In this document: positions 38,537-53,500 of the stretch, piece after piece
How positions within the stretch are numbered: position 1 is the stretch's first letter
Layout of the letters: every line of letters starts with the position of its first letter
Source: Toxotes chatareus
Lineage: Eukaryota; Chordata; Actinopteri; Toxotidae
NCBI GenBank assembly: GCA_016801885.1
Contig: CM028897.1
Coordinates: 9,796,501 to 9,860,500 of the forward strand
Length of the DNA stretch: 64,000 bases
Direction: 5' to 3'
The notes under the pieces: generated by a model
Seen by the model: only the letters and a program-made list of their open reading frames with translations
Database searches by the model: none
What the model was told of the DNA's origin: nothing
Translations under genes and position numbers: made by a program

Positions 38537-41500
38537 AAATTAACAGTATCGCATTGTAAAATATTCCATTATACATACAACTCTTATTAAATTAAAGTAC
38601 AGAAGCACTGGAGTGGTATCATACTGAAATACTTAGGCAAAAAAAAAAAATTATATTACATTACTGAGTTATTATTAATGGTGCATTCATTTGTAATTAG
38701 CATTTTACTATTGTAGGTGATCATTTAACTACTTTATATACTGTTGGGTAGCTTCAACTATAAAAATGCATCATATTTTGTAAGCTCATGAAATACAGAA
38801 AATGAAAATATTTAAGTAAAACCTTAAAATTGTACTTAAATATAGAACTTGGCTGAGTGTACTTAGTTACACTGAACCACTGCTGATACCCAGTACACAA
38901 TATAAATAATCTTACCTATGAGAAGTCATGATTATGGCCTTGCCAGACTCCCGTGTGCGTGTAACAGCATCCCACAGCAGCCTCCTGGCCACAGGGTCCA
39001 TCCCGGTTGAGGGTTCATCCAGGAAGATAACTGGAGGCCCACCAATCAGAGCCATGCCTGCACTCAGTTTCCTCTTGTTGCCACCACTGCATGTGTTGAT
39101 GGCGACATATTATTTACACACACTTGCTCACCAACATATAGCGTTATCCAGGCTAATGTGTGTACTGTATGGCACAGCATAGCTACCAACCTGTAGCTGC
39201 GGACCAGTTTATCAGCGTGAGGCTCAAGCAGCAGCGACCTCAGGACATTCTCCACGCACCCGGACACATACTTCTCTGGTATTCCTCTGAGCCTGGAATA
39301 CATACTCAGAGTTTCTCTGCCTGTCATGTGGTCCAATACAGCGTCAAACTGAGGACAGTAACCAATGCGCTGCTGCACCTGCAATGCAGAGATAAATGTT
39401 CTCTTTCAAATCTGTTTTGAAAGCAGTGGCATTACACTGAAGATTCAGAACTTTATAGAAATTTAGAGTTTGAGTAGAGTTCAATTTCTGGATGTAAATT
39501 TATATAATATAGATCTCCCTGCTCCTACCTTCTTAATGTCCCTCAAGATGCTGTATCCATCGATGTAAGCATCCCCGGAGGTAACAGTCTCATCGCCTGT
39601 CAGCATCTTAAAGGTGGTGGTCTTCCCTGCTCCATTGAAGCCCAGGAGACCAAAACACTCCCCTTTTCCTACAGCTAAAGACAGTCTGTCCACAGCCAGA
39701 AGGTTCGCCCCGCTGCTGTACACCTGTGAAGGAGCGATAACAGTTGGTCTGTACCACCCTGTCATATCTTGCAGAGACACAAATTTCACCCATATTTCAA
39801 CACCGAGGCACTCTGACTCAGTGTTTCAAAAAAAGTATTCAGACCTGGGCATCGGATGAAAAAACTCCTGTGCTACATACCTTGCTGAGCTCCTGCAGTA
39901 TGAGGGGGCTACCAACCATAGACTCTACTACTGGTTGGCACTCCAGGACCCTCTTCCTCTCTTCTGCCACGTCTCTGTCTTCTGGAAGGATCGCTGCATC
40001 CTCTATTAGAGGTAACTGACACATACACACACCAGTGAGTAAGATGAAAATGTAAATTTAAAAAATATCAAGCACAAAAACTAAGGCATTGCCATCACCT
40101 CACAGTAAAAAGGGCTTTCAGATGATGTGACACATCTTATGGCAGCAATAGCATATGTCTCCAGGTTTTATAATATTTAACAAGGGAATATAGTACAAAT
40201 AAATATATAATAGCTTACTATATCACAGTAGTGTACAGGGGCTAAACTGAAATAATAATACTTCATAATCAAGGTTAGGTACAATCAGTTCAATTACACA
40301 ACAAACTGAGACTGAAAAATATATATAATAACCTTCTATGACAATGACTTTCTTCATGAAAATACTGAAAAATGCCCAATACAATTTCCTAAAGCCAAAG
40401 TTTTAAATAGCTTTGCCTGACCACATGAGTAAAACAAACAAACAAAAAAACAAAGACGCTCAATTTCTTCACATCTGAGAAGCTGAAACAAGGTACTGAA
40501 GATTTACCACATATCAACATGGTTTCAGATTTACTTTTCTCCATAAAGCATTTCTGCTCTAAACCATTTCCAAATGCAGTTTCACATAAGTGTTTAAATC
40601 AGTTGGAGGAGTTTCTGTCTTACAGACAAGATAAATATAATAGTTAAATGTCAAAAAAATCCCTTCAGTGAAGTCTCAGTGCTGATTAATGCAGAGGTGG
40701 TGATAGATCTTAGAAGTGCCAAGAGCCTGAAGTAACACCTTGTTGCCTCTTGTGCCTGATGAAGTGCAGCTGGGATTCTGGTTTCATTATGTGAGGAGAT
40801 TATGAAATGCTCTGTACCCGTTTTGGAAAAACAGATTAGAATATTTACCAATATTGAATTTATTCAAGACCGTTCCCCTGGATATAATAAATCAGTCTGC
40901 AGCTTTATTAACAAATGCACTTGCACTTAGGGGGCAGATAAGTTGGCTTCTTTGCAGTTTTGTTATTAGTCTCATGCTGCTTTGAAAACTCACAAATCAA
41001 GGTGCTAATATGAACACCCTAGAAGCAGTAATTTATTATAAGTTATTTCAGAGTTAAAGTTTCCTTTTCATGAAGTGTTTTCTCTGTTACTTGTACATTT
41101 AATTATAACCTGCATAACCACAGACCATTCACTTTGGGATTCTACAACCACCACTCAAGTTGTCTTCAGGGATTTTGCTTTGCTCAGTATATTATGATAT
41201 ATTTAAGCACACTTTGAAAGAATTTCCCAGAGAAACTTCCTACGCAGAGCATGTTGTGTTTACTATGAAACTTCTCATGAAACTATCCAGTTTTATCAGA
41301 AAACACCCAGAGGGAAAAACAAACACTGTTCATCACTATCACAATGCATCTACCTGTTTGCGTCGTCTGCACAGGGAGATGAGGAATCGCCGCAGAGTGC
41401 GGACACACTGCAGCTCAATGACAAACAGCAGAATAATGAAGACCATTCCCTGAACTGAAAAGGCCACAAGGAAGCGTCCCACACCAGGCTCCGACATCGA

Positions 41501-44500
41501 GAAGTAGTTTGGCTGGTATGTGATGTCTAAAATAACAGAAACACAAAGTTGTGGAGAGTAAATTAACGGCATAAGCATGCAGACTTTACACAAAAAAAAC
41601 AGGGACTTCGTGTGAACCAAAAACTGTAAAATTCGATTATAAAAATAAAAATCAGTAATTTAAATATATGGGTGGATAATGGATTATAAAACACAATTTT
41701 CAGTTTTAACAGTGTGTGTAGTTATTATTTTTTTAATTACTTTGAAGGAATCTGAACTCATTTATTAAAAAAAAAAAAAAAAAAAACTTGAACTTGTAGC
41801 AGGAAAACAATTTTTGAATGTGTGGAGACAAACTCTCTGTGAAAATAAAGTTTCAAATGAATTTGCTCCCGTTCTGCTTGATCTGGGTGGTCTTGGTAAA
41901 AACCAAAAGCAATGTTCCTTATTTACAGGATATATCATTATTTAGATAAGCAATGTCACTAGAAAAATGAACAACCATCATTGTTTCAATAGACGGGTAT
42001 TAGTGTCACCCACATTATGACTCATTATTATAATCATATCTTCAGTTTCACATACATCACACTGATAGTGCATCTCATCGTCACTGTTTAACAAAATCAT
42101 GCACTGTAGCACCTTTATAGCAAAACAGATTAGAATGATTATATTATTCTATAAGGCTACATTTAGGCAGTACTTACTTAAGTACTTGCAGACTACCTGG
42201 CTGACAGGACTTGAGGTACAAAACGAGATGAATTCGTAGTTCTGATAAAACTGGCTGAAGGACATGCCGAGGCAGTAATTTGGGAAGATCAGGAACACCT
42301 TATCCAGCAAGTGCGACAGGTCCTGCAGGTTCAACTCTGGAGAAAGAAGCAGTCAACAGGAATGATAAGGAAATGTTTTTTTTTTAAAATACATTTTCTC
42401 TGGAGCCTTTGTACAGCCACAAGTCTCCTCACTGTCATTTCAAAAACCCACTCCTCCCCACACAGGTTCCAAAATCTACCAGTAGGAGTTGCTAGAACAT
42501 GATCCCCCACTGGCTTCCCACCCACATACACTACATATTGCATTTGATGAGGGAAACAGCCAAGAAAGAAGCACTAATTGCTGGCAATCAAATTCAGATC
42601 TCTGCATGGGATGTGCAAGTGCTGTTTCCCCATGCATTCAAGATGTATTTAGCAAAACAAGACTGTTTGACTTTTCAAAAGCACATAACATATTGGTCCA
42701 TGTACAAGATGGTGATTTTTTTTTAAAAATGGAAATTACAAGGACTAGACATTTTCAAATTTACAGATTCACAATATCAGATTAGCAGTGTCTATAGAGT
42801 ATTGCACTGCTATGGGGTGTCTGTAACACTAGCGTGTTCCTCCAAGTCTGTCTATAATGTGTGTTTTTTTTAGAGTTAGTGTCTTTTAGCACTTTTTGAG
42901 CTAATCACCCCAATTGCTTGGTTAGCCTGGGTTAACTTACATAAGTTTCTGATGGCTCACGTAATGTGTTTTGCTGCCACAGAGGAAACACACTCCTGAT
43001 GAGCACAAATGACTTGAACAGGACTCCCAGAGTCTTTACTGCAGAAGAAGACTGGAGGCCGAATAATCTTTCAAGCAGCAAAGAATTACCAGTATCACAG
43101 AATGTTGTGATGAGGAGCTAAAATAGACCAGCCTGTTCCTTATCTTAAAAACATGGCCTTGTCCGATAATCAGCATCTTATATTCTTCCCAATATGGTCA
43201 TTTGAGACACTTCGCCAGTGTCTAACGGTGTTGGAAGCCAATGTCTGCTCTCACCTGGGATGGTCATGATAGTGACAGCCAGAAAGGTGGCCGTGCCAGA
43301 GATCATGTTGAAGATGGTGAGGCGGGTGTAAGCAGTAGCAGCAGTGGAGAAGAGAAAGCTGAGCAGGTACATAAGAGGCACAACAGCCCAACCATAGAGC
43401 AGCAGTAACAGCAACACATCTACCAGGTGGTTATCCTCTACGAAAGCCTTGACTCCAAAAGCTTGGAATACCACCTGAGACCAAAAAAAAAAAAAGTTAC
43501 AAAAGTTAAGACAAGAGTACAAGAGATTTTATGCTTTCCGTATCTTAAACCTTGTCAGCCTTTAACTACTAAGTCTCAGTATCCTAATCCCCAGAAGTAA
43601 TATCAGATGCCACACTCACCAACATGAGGAGACAGGGCAGCAGGAAGTTGACCAAGTCCCACAGCAGGGCTGAAAACCAGAAGTTTGACAGGTAGACCCC
43701 ACTGACCTGCTGAACATGTTTGGACTTAATAGAGGATTCTGTAACAAGCAGCAGGGCAAAGGTGCTGGACAGGGAGGCCATTCCGTACATAAGGTTGATA
43801 GCGATGGCAAAGCCTGTCTTACTCCTGTGGAAGGAAAGAAATATTAAGACGGTTAGTACAGAAAAGACAGGAGGAGGTGGAAAAATGAGAGAACAAGCAG
43901 TATACACTCAGATGGTATTTCATTAGGTAAACTTAGCTAAAACTAAAGCAGTCTAATATGAAGGTTAAAATTACGGAATTATTTCAAAGAGGTGTTGATT
44001 AAACTGTTTGATAATTCTGGAGGGTGTAGTTTGTTGAACTATATTCCAGTTCTTGATATGAACCATCCCCCTCTACTCACTCTGTGAGCTGGCTCTGGGC
44101 AATCTCAGACAGGTTGCGTGGCATAGGGTAATTGCCCGTCTGGATGGAAGCATTCGGCCCTGCTAGAAGTTTGAACAGAGCATTGTCCACCATCATGAGG
44201 GCTGTGGCAGGCGTATGGTATCCCTCGTTGTTGAAGTAGGCTGTTGCTTCAGCATATTGACTGCTGCTGCCACGGAAAGCTGCACCCACCACACAGCGCT
44301 CATTAAAGCTGCCGCCCTCTTCCTCTGCCTGGGTCAGAACGTAATCAGTAAAGTCTGAGGAGAGTAAGAGAAAGAGGACATCAGGTCAACAAATACTCAG
44401 CTAAGCAGCCAAGCCCAGTCCCTGTCTCAGTGTGCTTACCAGTGATATTGACGAGTTGGCCTAGCTGGGCAGAAAGCTGCGAACTGTATGTATTTGCCAG

Positions 44501-47500
44501 TGCAGAGGCCAGGGGACCTGCCCCAGGCTGCAGAGCCAAAGGGACCCTGGTGGGACCATAGCGACTGAGTGCCAGCCTCAGCTGAGGAGCATCCTGGTGA
44601 TTGGGAAAGGTACGTGCCACAACTAAGGCCACAACAGTGAAGACCAAAGGAACCAGGAACTGAGCCACCATCACCTTCCAGTTTCTCCAGCTGTACAAAG
44701 CCCTCTTCAGGAACATAGCATAGAACTGTTGCAGGTGCAGTCTGACCTGGAGGAGGAGAAAAGAGGAACTGAAATATCAGAAATATGAACAATATGCAAA
44801 AAACATTACTCATATAATTTTTGCTTCCTCTTATCTCACCCCCGTGTTCAGTTTAATGTTGGAGCAGTCCTCTAAGATGAGCGTGCCACTGTCAGTGAAG
44901 TCGGTGACATCGGTCATGCCGCTGATGCTGCTGGCGTCATCTGTGGTCCAGTCATGGGACCGTCGCTCATGCTGGTACTGCAGGGCAGGCAGCTGGATAG
45001 CCTGGATGTCCAAACTAGAATCTACCAACTTTCCAACTCTGAACACACAAATGATTACATGATAAATTTCAGGAAGCAGAACCTCTGTAAAATAAACATA
45101 TAAACAACTAGATCTACTGTAGTTCTTTTGTCTAAGGAGTGTCAGTCGCTGTACAAATCTATCTACTCTGTTCATTTTTTCTTTCAGCAGATCATTAAGG
45201 TAGATAGAAAACCTGGGATGCTTGCAAATGAATGCTATTTTTGGGGCCTTACAATTCAATTATAAGTGAGACGATCCAATCAAGGCATCTACACAGGAGG
45301 GCAGATCCAACTAGACACTCATCTTACCAAATACAGTGTGCTATTGTGAGCCTAGTTTCATATATTTACCAGTCAATCAGTCTGTCCCTCTTGTCTGTGG
45401 AATTTAAATAAAAAAACAAATTAAGAAAAAAAAAACAGATTAAAAAAATCTATATATATGTCTGAGCTCTACACCAGTATACATCCTAAACAGCAACAAC
45501 TCACAATGACAAATTTGCAGCATAGTTTAGTTTAATGCAGTTGGTCATCAGATGGTTTAGGTCTCTGGAAAACACAGTTATACGGTATTTATACTGGTAT
45601 TAATCGTTACAGTAGAATTGAGAATTAAATAAGATTGCCTCGATGGCAGCAGTGTTACTATCGCACTGACAAGCCCTTTCACTTGGCTGCAAAATACTGA
45701 ACGGCAGACGGGAGCTAAAACGACCAAATGTTCAAACAGCAGCGTTTCTTGGTGTCATGTCTGATGTTTGGTGTATAGGATATACGGTCAGGACACACTA
45801 ATGGACTCTCAGTATGATTTGTAAATAATGAGGGCTGTGAAACAAACATTCTTGGCAGGGCCAATTACAATGTCATGCAGTCGTCGTTGCCGTGCTTGTC
45901 GCCACAGACACACACATCAAGTCCACAGGGAAGCAGAAATAACTGCTCAGTGAGCAGCAGGCAACTGGGACTGAGACGCATGAGCGAAGGAGATTAGATG
46001 AACATAGCAGCCATATTAAAAAAAATAAATAAAATTGTTTCTTTTTGTTGTGCTTCAGTTGCTGTATTTCTGTGTGAAGAAAGGGAAACTAATTTTACAA
46101 CCTAGAAGTGTTCTATAAGGACATTTTGTGTGATTATCACTAAAGATTAGTACATTTTACATGTATAAACGGTTGTAATTTTTCTCAGATTTGGGGTTCC
46201 TGTTTATAACTCATAACTCAGACATGTAGCTGAGAGTAGTAGCTGCAATTATACATTATAGATGTATAATGTATAATGTATACATTATAGATGTATAATT
46301 GCAGCTTTACTGTAGCATGGGTTTCAAAATTTGAGTAGTATATTTAACTCTCTTTCTATTATACAATATTCTATAAAATGTACATTGCAATGATTGCTGC
46401 TGTTTAATTGAAAATGTGCCAAGCAGTGGGAGAGTTACTCCCAGAGTCAGATCCTACTGATACCGAAAATTAAAAAGACCTTCACCTTCTGCCATGTGAT
46501 ATTTCTCCTATCTGAGGAAAACCTCCTCCATAGTGGTTACAGAGGTCAGATCCTACTGATACTGAAAATTAAAAAGACCATCACGTTATCCCATGTGATC
46601 CTTCTCCTACCTGAGGAAAACCTCTTCCATGGTGGTTACAGAAGCTCCATAGCTGGCGATGCCCAGTTCCTCCCTGTTCATCTCCAGCTCAGCAAACAGC
46701 AGCTCAAACCTGAGACGAAACACAGTGTTTCACGGTGTTTTGAAATGAAATTATGCATTAAACTAAAAAACAGAAGAAGGTTTGCTGCAGAGCCAGTGTA
46801 GGTTAAGCAATGTAAAGATGTAAGTTTGTTTTCTTTTATAAATTTCCTGATCAGCTCTTTGACATTCTGTAGTCCTTCCAAAGAGGACATTCAGAGTCAC
46901 TCACTTCAGCAAAGGTGATTGCTGGCCATTGGTCTTTCTCAGCATTAAGCCACTTCACACTTTCCACTGTGCAATTGCTAGTATCCTGCATATGAGCAGA
47001 GAGCAAAACGACTCACCTGCTGGTGCTTTCTTTGGGTAAAATATAAGCGAGCTCAGCTCCGGCGCTGCTCTCCAGTGTTGCGTTGGGAACATACATGTGG
47101 ACAAGGCGGGTGATCTCGGACACATTACAAAGAGCATCCTTTACTATCACCATGTGGTAGCCAGCACCTGGTGAGAGCGAGTGAAAGGCCTTAATGAATG
47201 AGCTCAATTACTAGATTCTGCTGAGTTCCAGCTATTTTATATAAAGCACTTCTATTATGCATGACCAATTACATCTGATTATGTGAAGTTTTCTTTTTTG
47301 TTGTGTTCTCAACAAAAAGTCTGCTGTAAAGTACAAAAGTGCAAGACAAAAACGTTACTATAATAGTATATATATAATATTTCTGTCACATTTGTGCAGC
47401 TCTGGAAAGGGATGACTGTCTTTTAACCACCAGGCATGACACACAACATCTTCTTAAAGCCACTTTTTGAGTCTGCTGCAGCTATTTCCACTCCACACTT

Positions 47501-50500
47501 CACTTACCATATTTGTTCTTAAGGAAGAGTGGCGACCCACAGCACTGCAGCTCTCCTCCTGCCATGATGGCGATACGGTCACCGAGTAGGTCGGCCTCGT
47601 CCATAAAGTGTGTGGTGAGCAGAATGGTGCGACCACGTTTCTCCCCTTGCAGAAGGTCCCAGGTGGCACGTCGAGCTGATGGGTCCATACCAGATGTGGG
47701 CTCATCTAACATTACAACCTGGAGATGGGTAGAGTTAGGCAGAGATAAGACATGGTTAATGGGGTGGAAAGATGGGAATGAGGGAGAATAATGCTTTTGA
47801 AATTCTTTACCTTGGAGTCTCCAATGAGCGCAATGCCAATAGAAAGTTTTCTCTTCATGCCACCAGAGAGGGTCTTGGAGCGAGCCTGCCGCTTGTCCTC
47901 AAGGTTCAGGATACGTATGATTCTGTCCACCTCATCTGGAATCTTGCCTTTGGAGTAGCCTTTCAACTGGACATGAGGCAGAAAATGACACAGAGTACAA
48001 ATAGACTATAGACTACCAGTATCTATTACACATCAGTGACAATATTAAGCCTGGTATAAAGTGTCTGCACCTATACTGCTCTACAAATGGAGAAGTTTAG
48101 TGTTTACAGGAACTAGGAAAGTACCAGTACAAGCTGGTAGGACTTGCTATTCATCCCCAAGGGAAATTCACAGTTCCATGAGCATGATTGTGTGAGTACC
48201 TGTGCATAGAACAGCAGGTGCTCTCTGACTGTAAGGTTATCAAACAGTACGTCATGCTGGGGACAGAGCCCCAGACTGCGGCGGATCAGAGCCATGTCCT
48301 GACAGATGTCGTAGCCATTGATATAGGCTCTTCCACTGGTGGGAGGAAAAAGACCTGCAAACACAAGTATAAAGACAAACGAGTTCATATCATTTAGGTG
48401 GTATCTATGTTGGATTGTGTGTGTGAATACTGCTTGCGTTATGTCTTGCACACCCGTCAGCATGGACAGCGTTGTGGTCTTTCCGGCACCATTGTGTCCT
48501 AGCAGCACCGTGATCTGTCCTTCAAACATGTTCAGCGTAAGATCCCGCACTGCTTTCCGTGTCTTGTTGCCCACCCTGAATTCCTGTTGAGGGGATAAAC
48601 CCAAAACACTTATATGCACTACCTTAGGAAAAAAAAGTACAGTAGTGTATAACCTTGCTGCTTATATTATATTTACTGCTTATATTTATGCGACTACTGC
48701 CTCTGCAATCTGCACCAATTTACAGGGAGTGGACATGCTGTCCCTGTGGGTCATAGTGTCTGTTTTGCTACTCACCTTAACAAGGTGTTTAATCTTGATC
48801 CCAGAAACTAGTCCAGCTGGCTCCTCCTCAATAAACTCTCCTTTCAGAGCCTTTTCTGCATCCTCCTCTTCCTCCTTCTCATTCACCAAAGCCATGCGAG
48901 GGCTGCTACACCAGTATGAAGGCTGCAGATGTGGACATTAAGAGTAAGTGATGGATAGACAGAGGTAAGATGAGTAAGATGAAAATGGCCTTAGTTAAAA
49001 AAAAAATCTCTATAAAATAGTACTTTGCAGTTCTAGTATTTCATTTGCAACATATCTCCATACTTTATTTGACACTGGACATTTCTCACAATTTTTATCA
49101 ATGAAGTAACTTAATTACAGGACAGGGCAGCAGGGGGGGACAGACGAACACAATTGTTCATTAAAACACAAGGAAGAGAGAACAGGTCTACATTAACATT
49201 GTTCATATACACTCTATATTAGAGGGGACTGTTTCCTGACCAGACCTCCCTCTTTTGCACTTCCTAAGAACCAGAGTCGAACCTCCACTTTCTACTCTGT
49301 AGAAACAGCATCTCACACCCACACACATAATAGACAAAGAGTAAAGTGCGTCAACGTCTAACCCACACCCTGCTGGCAGTCTCCTGAATTCCTGACTACT
49401 GGGAAATGGGGTAACGAGTTTATTTTTGTGTGTGTGTAGAGGCACGCCATTTCGTGACCGTCCATAGCTGCTATAAAGATAAACCATATTTGTATTGGCT
49501 GAACAGACTCAGACATTTCCTGTTATTGTAGTTAGCTGAACCCAAAGACTTCCTCTGGCCGATATGTTGTGACCTCTCAATTTCAATCCCCTCCACTTTC
49601 ACTGAGAGAGGGAATTTAATCTAAGACAGGTTTCTCTTACGGGAGACCTCAACTTTGACCTTTCAACTACCTGATGGTGTTTTAAGAGCTGAACACCACC
49701 CACTTGCAATATTTGTCTTTATCTGTAAACCACATTGCAAATGCCTTGTCAGACATTGGTAGTGGTAGTTATCAATAAATATGGTTTGAAATCACTGAAA
49801 AAAATCTTGACAATTCAAGTTAGAGCAAATTATAACAGAAAACACTTTACACTGTTTGTTAATGAGAAAATGGACTACAATAACCAACCAGATGATTAGG
49901 CAAAATTTTGTTCGCACACAACTTCCCTTTGTTTTCAGTACACTTCTTTTAAGTTTGAGTTAGTAGCTGACACTGCTGTAGAGCCTAAAGTTACTGTGAG
50001 GGGGGGACAAAAAAATGCAATTATAACTATAGTTTACTGGTTTTCTGCTTGCAGTCATCTGAAGGATCCATGTCTGTTCTGATTGCATTATCTTTCCATA
50101 CTTAAATCCCACTAATGTGTCTGTATTTGGTTACATCCTTAGTGAATGTATGTGTGCATGCATGTGTGAGCAGCTTAGTGTGCAGCATACCAGTACGAAG
50201 AAGTAGGATGGCAGAGGCACTCCGTACTCCCCAGGAAAAACTGCCTCCATGTACCAGGCCACCAGCCCATAAAGCACAGAGTCAAACAGCAGCAAGGCCA
50301 GAACCTGGGCCAGGGAGAAGTCATCATCCACCGTCACAGAATCAAATAAGTTAGACCACTGGATTCCTGTGCCTACAGAGGAGAGAAAATTAGAACAAGA
50401 TTATGCTAAAAAACAAATCACAGGAACAAAGACCACTGCCACATTTATGGACTGCACTGCAGTTTGACATAATTTACTTTGAACACAACATCAAGTCTCA

Positions 50501-53500
50501 CCTTTGCCTTCAAACATTCCTATGAGCTGAGCACCCATGGCCATGGCCACGTTGGAGATAAGGCAGGCTGACACCTTCTGAACATGGCTCAGTAAGTCGT
50601 AACGGGGCCACAGGAACAAGTAAGGCAGGTAGCTCAGGAAATAAATGAAGCCGCCTGCTGCTGCTGCCACATTGGCTGAAGGGAGACATAAAAAAAAGAA
50701 TCAGCGGTTGACGGGATGCTCAAAAACAGCGAGATTCATGTAGCCCTAAACAAAATAAAGTTTGACAAAGAAAAACCTAAACTGAACAGCGCAAGCACAG
50801 TTCTTGTCATTTTGTTGTCACAGTTACAGATGAAGAACCCCAACATACATACACACACACGCGCATTTGTAGACAGCAAGAGCTGTGGCTAAATTACTGT
50901 GTGAAGAGAACTACTTTTGCTGTGAAACCCATTTCCCTGATTGACAGATGAAGGCAGCACTCACAGCCTGTGAGTGCTGGTGAAATGAAGCACTGCAGAG
51001 GACAAATGAGAGATGTGGGTGAATTGAGGAAAAAATGTGAGTACCACGGATGAGGAGAATGAAAGGCTTTCAAAGCTTTTTCTTTTTTTTTCTTTACTTC
51101 CATTTCTGGCCAGCCTTTACAAGACCTCACAAAAGAACACTTTTGAAGTTATGTGAGACTTATTCAAGGAAAGCGCTCTAATAAACGTTCAAAAACAAAG
51201 GGCACTTGTGGCAGGGAATGCATCATTTTGAGCCTGATGTGCAAATGCATTGATTAACTGCCATTATCATTATCTATTGCTGAAAAGTGGGGTGGGTGGG
51301 CAAAAGAATCAAGACAGCTGCACACACAAAGACCGCCAGGGTAAAAGAAAAATAGTCCCTCTTTATTCAAACATGGCTAAGGAAGGCACTGAAGGATCTG
51401 CTTTCTGCTGGCTTGGCCTATTTTCTGAAAAAGCCCCTCATCTCGCCCTCTTTCCTCTTCCATCTACAAATCACCATTTATAAGGAAAACCCTCAAACCT
51501 AGTTGAGCTCAATTAATAACAATGTCCATTTCAGCTACTTTATATTTCAGCACAGTGTCACAGAGAAAAGAACATGATTATGTGGTTTATTTAGCCTGTG
51601 TAGTTTACTGTGTTTAGCGGCACTATTCTAATGATTTTAGGCTGTCAAGCATTACAGCTGGACAATTATTCATGGCCCAAAGACAGGTCAGGCTAAATGA
51701 AGAAGGCTGGACAGAGACAGCAGGAGGAAGAGCAGAACAACATTAAAATGGCACCTAGGGTACTCAGCCCCATTATGTCAAAGCAACGAAGGAAACTGTC
51801 ACATTGCATTACTCAAAGGTCAGAAATACATTATGATTAATGGAGAGAGAAATTCAACACCTCCAAAACATCTCAAAATGGAAGCTTCGCCACAGTCTTT
51901 TCTCTTCTACTCTTCCCCTGTGGACAAAAGGCTTTTAAGGCTTAATCATAACCAATCACTGCCAAGTTCAGATTTCTTGTGATCATAATTGTAAAAAACA
52001 AACAACAACATAAACTTGAGCTAACAGCTGATAAATAAGCACTTGTGTGTGACTGCTTTGCAAAACCCTCAATAAAACTGAGGCTGACAGGCACTTGCAA
52101 TCTGAGCTGCTTTGCCGAGAAAATTGGAAAGGGGATGGATGCTGGTTTGAATGAGAAACTCTGAATAAGTGAAAGCGCAAAGAGGGAAGAGGGACGTGAG
52201 AAAGCAGAGAGGTAAGATGTAAACAGTTTTCTGTATTGCAGGTGCTGTTCAGGCCAGACTGGGTGTTTCAATTTAACGTGGGTGAACACGAAAGAGCTCA
52301 GAGCTGCAAGTAACCTGCTAAATTTTAAAGTGAAGAAAACATTTCAAATAGCACCATGCCACTATATGAAGAATTAGTTAATATTAGTTAAATATATTCA
52401 TCAATATAGTTGATGAATATATGAATATATGTAATTATAACATGAAAGCATATATATATATATATATAACTTTGCCTGGTCAACCTAACAGAACAGCTCA
52501 TCTCTGCGAATCTTTGTGCTCAAGAGCATTTTATAGCTGCTTTTATGCTCTGGATGAGCTAAGAGGAGGGAGAAAAGCAAACAGCAGATACTCTGACCTA
52601 CATATGAGAGACCACACACTGTCATGCATACTGTACATTTCAGGAAAATGAAACAAGAGAGTGTAGTGTAAAAGGAATGTGGCCACACATACAGTACAAA
52701 ACAAGAGACTGACAGTCAAAAAGAGACATAGAAAAGAGTGGACAAACTCAGAGACACACACCTCGTGAAAAGAAGGCACTGATCATGAAGCTGAAGTTGA
52801 TGGTGGCCACAGTGAAGACGAGCAGGAAGACAAAGACGAGCGTGGGGTCACTGTAGGTCAGCACCGCTCCGTTGGGGCTCACCTGAAAAAACAGATTCAG
52901 TTCCAGTGCTCAGTCATGACTTGCTGAGGCACATTTAATCTAAATGAAACATTCTTGAACTTAATGTTTCAGTCAAGACTTTTAAATCTTGTTCAGAAAC
53001 TACACTGCTTGACACAAAACAAATATCTCAATATATTATTATGAACTGGCTATTGTAATAAAATAGAGTTAAATAAGTGTTGCTTCCTGTTTGAAGGCTT
53101 GCTTTACAACAAATTTCCCAGCTGCCCTCTTTTTTACTTGGTTTTAGCTCTTTCTGAACCATTGTAAAGCATGGCCTCCTATGATATACTGTATGAGATA
53201 TTGCTTTGAGGGCTACAGCTTGGCAAGATGTTTGTGCAAGTACTGAGTGCAGATATTCACTGTAAATACTACTGCAGATAATAATACTGTATCACCTTTT
53301 ACTTATCTAAGAAACTGCTTAAGTATGTGGCAAAGGCATTACGTGCTGGAATGTGGGTTAAGCAATGACAGACTGTCACACAAACTCACCTGGATACAAA
53401 GCAGCAGAGTAACAAAAAAGACCGAAATGGAGAGGAAGAGGAAGAACATGAGGAACCAGGCGCTCCAGTGGAGCCAGTTGCTGAGACCCATCATCCTCAT

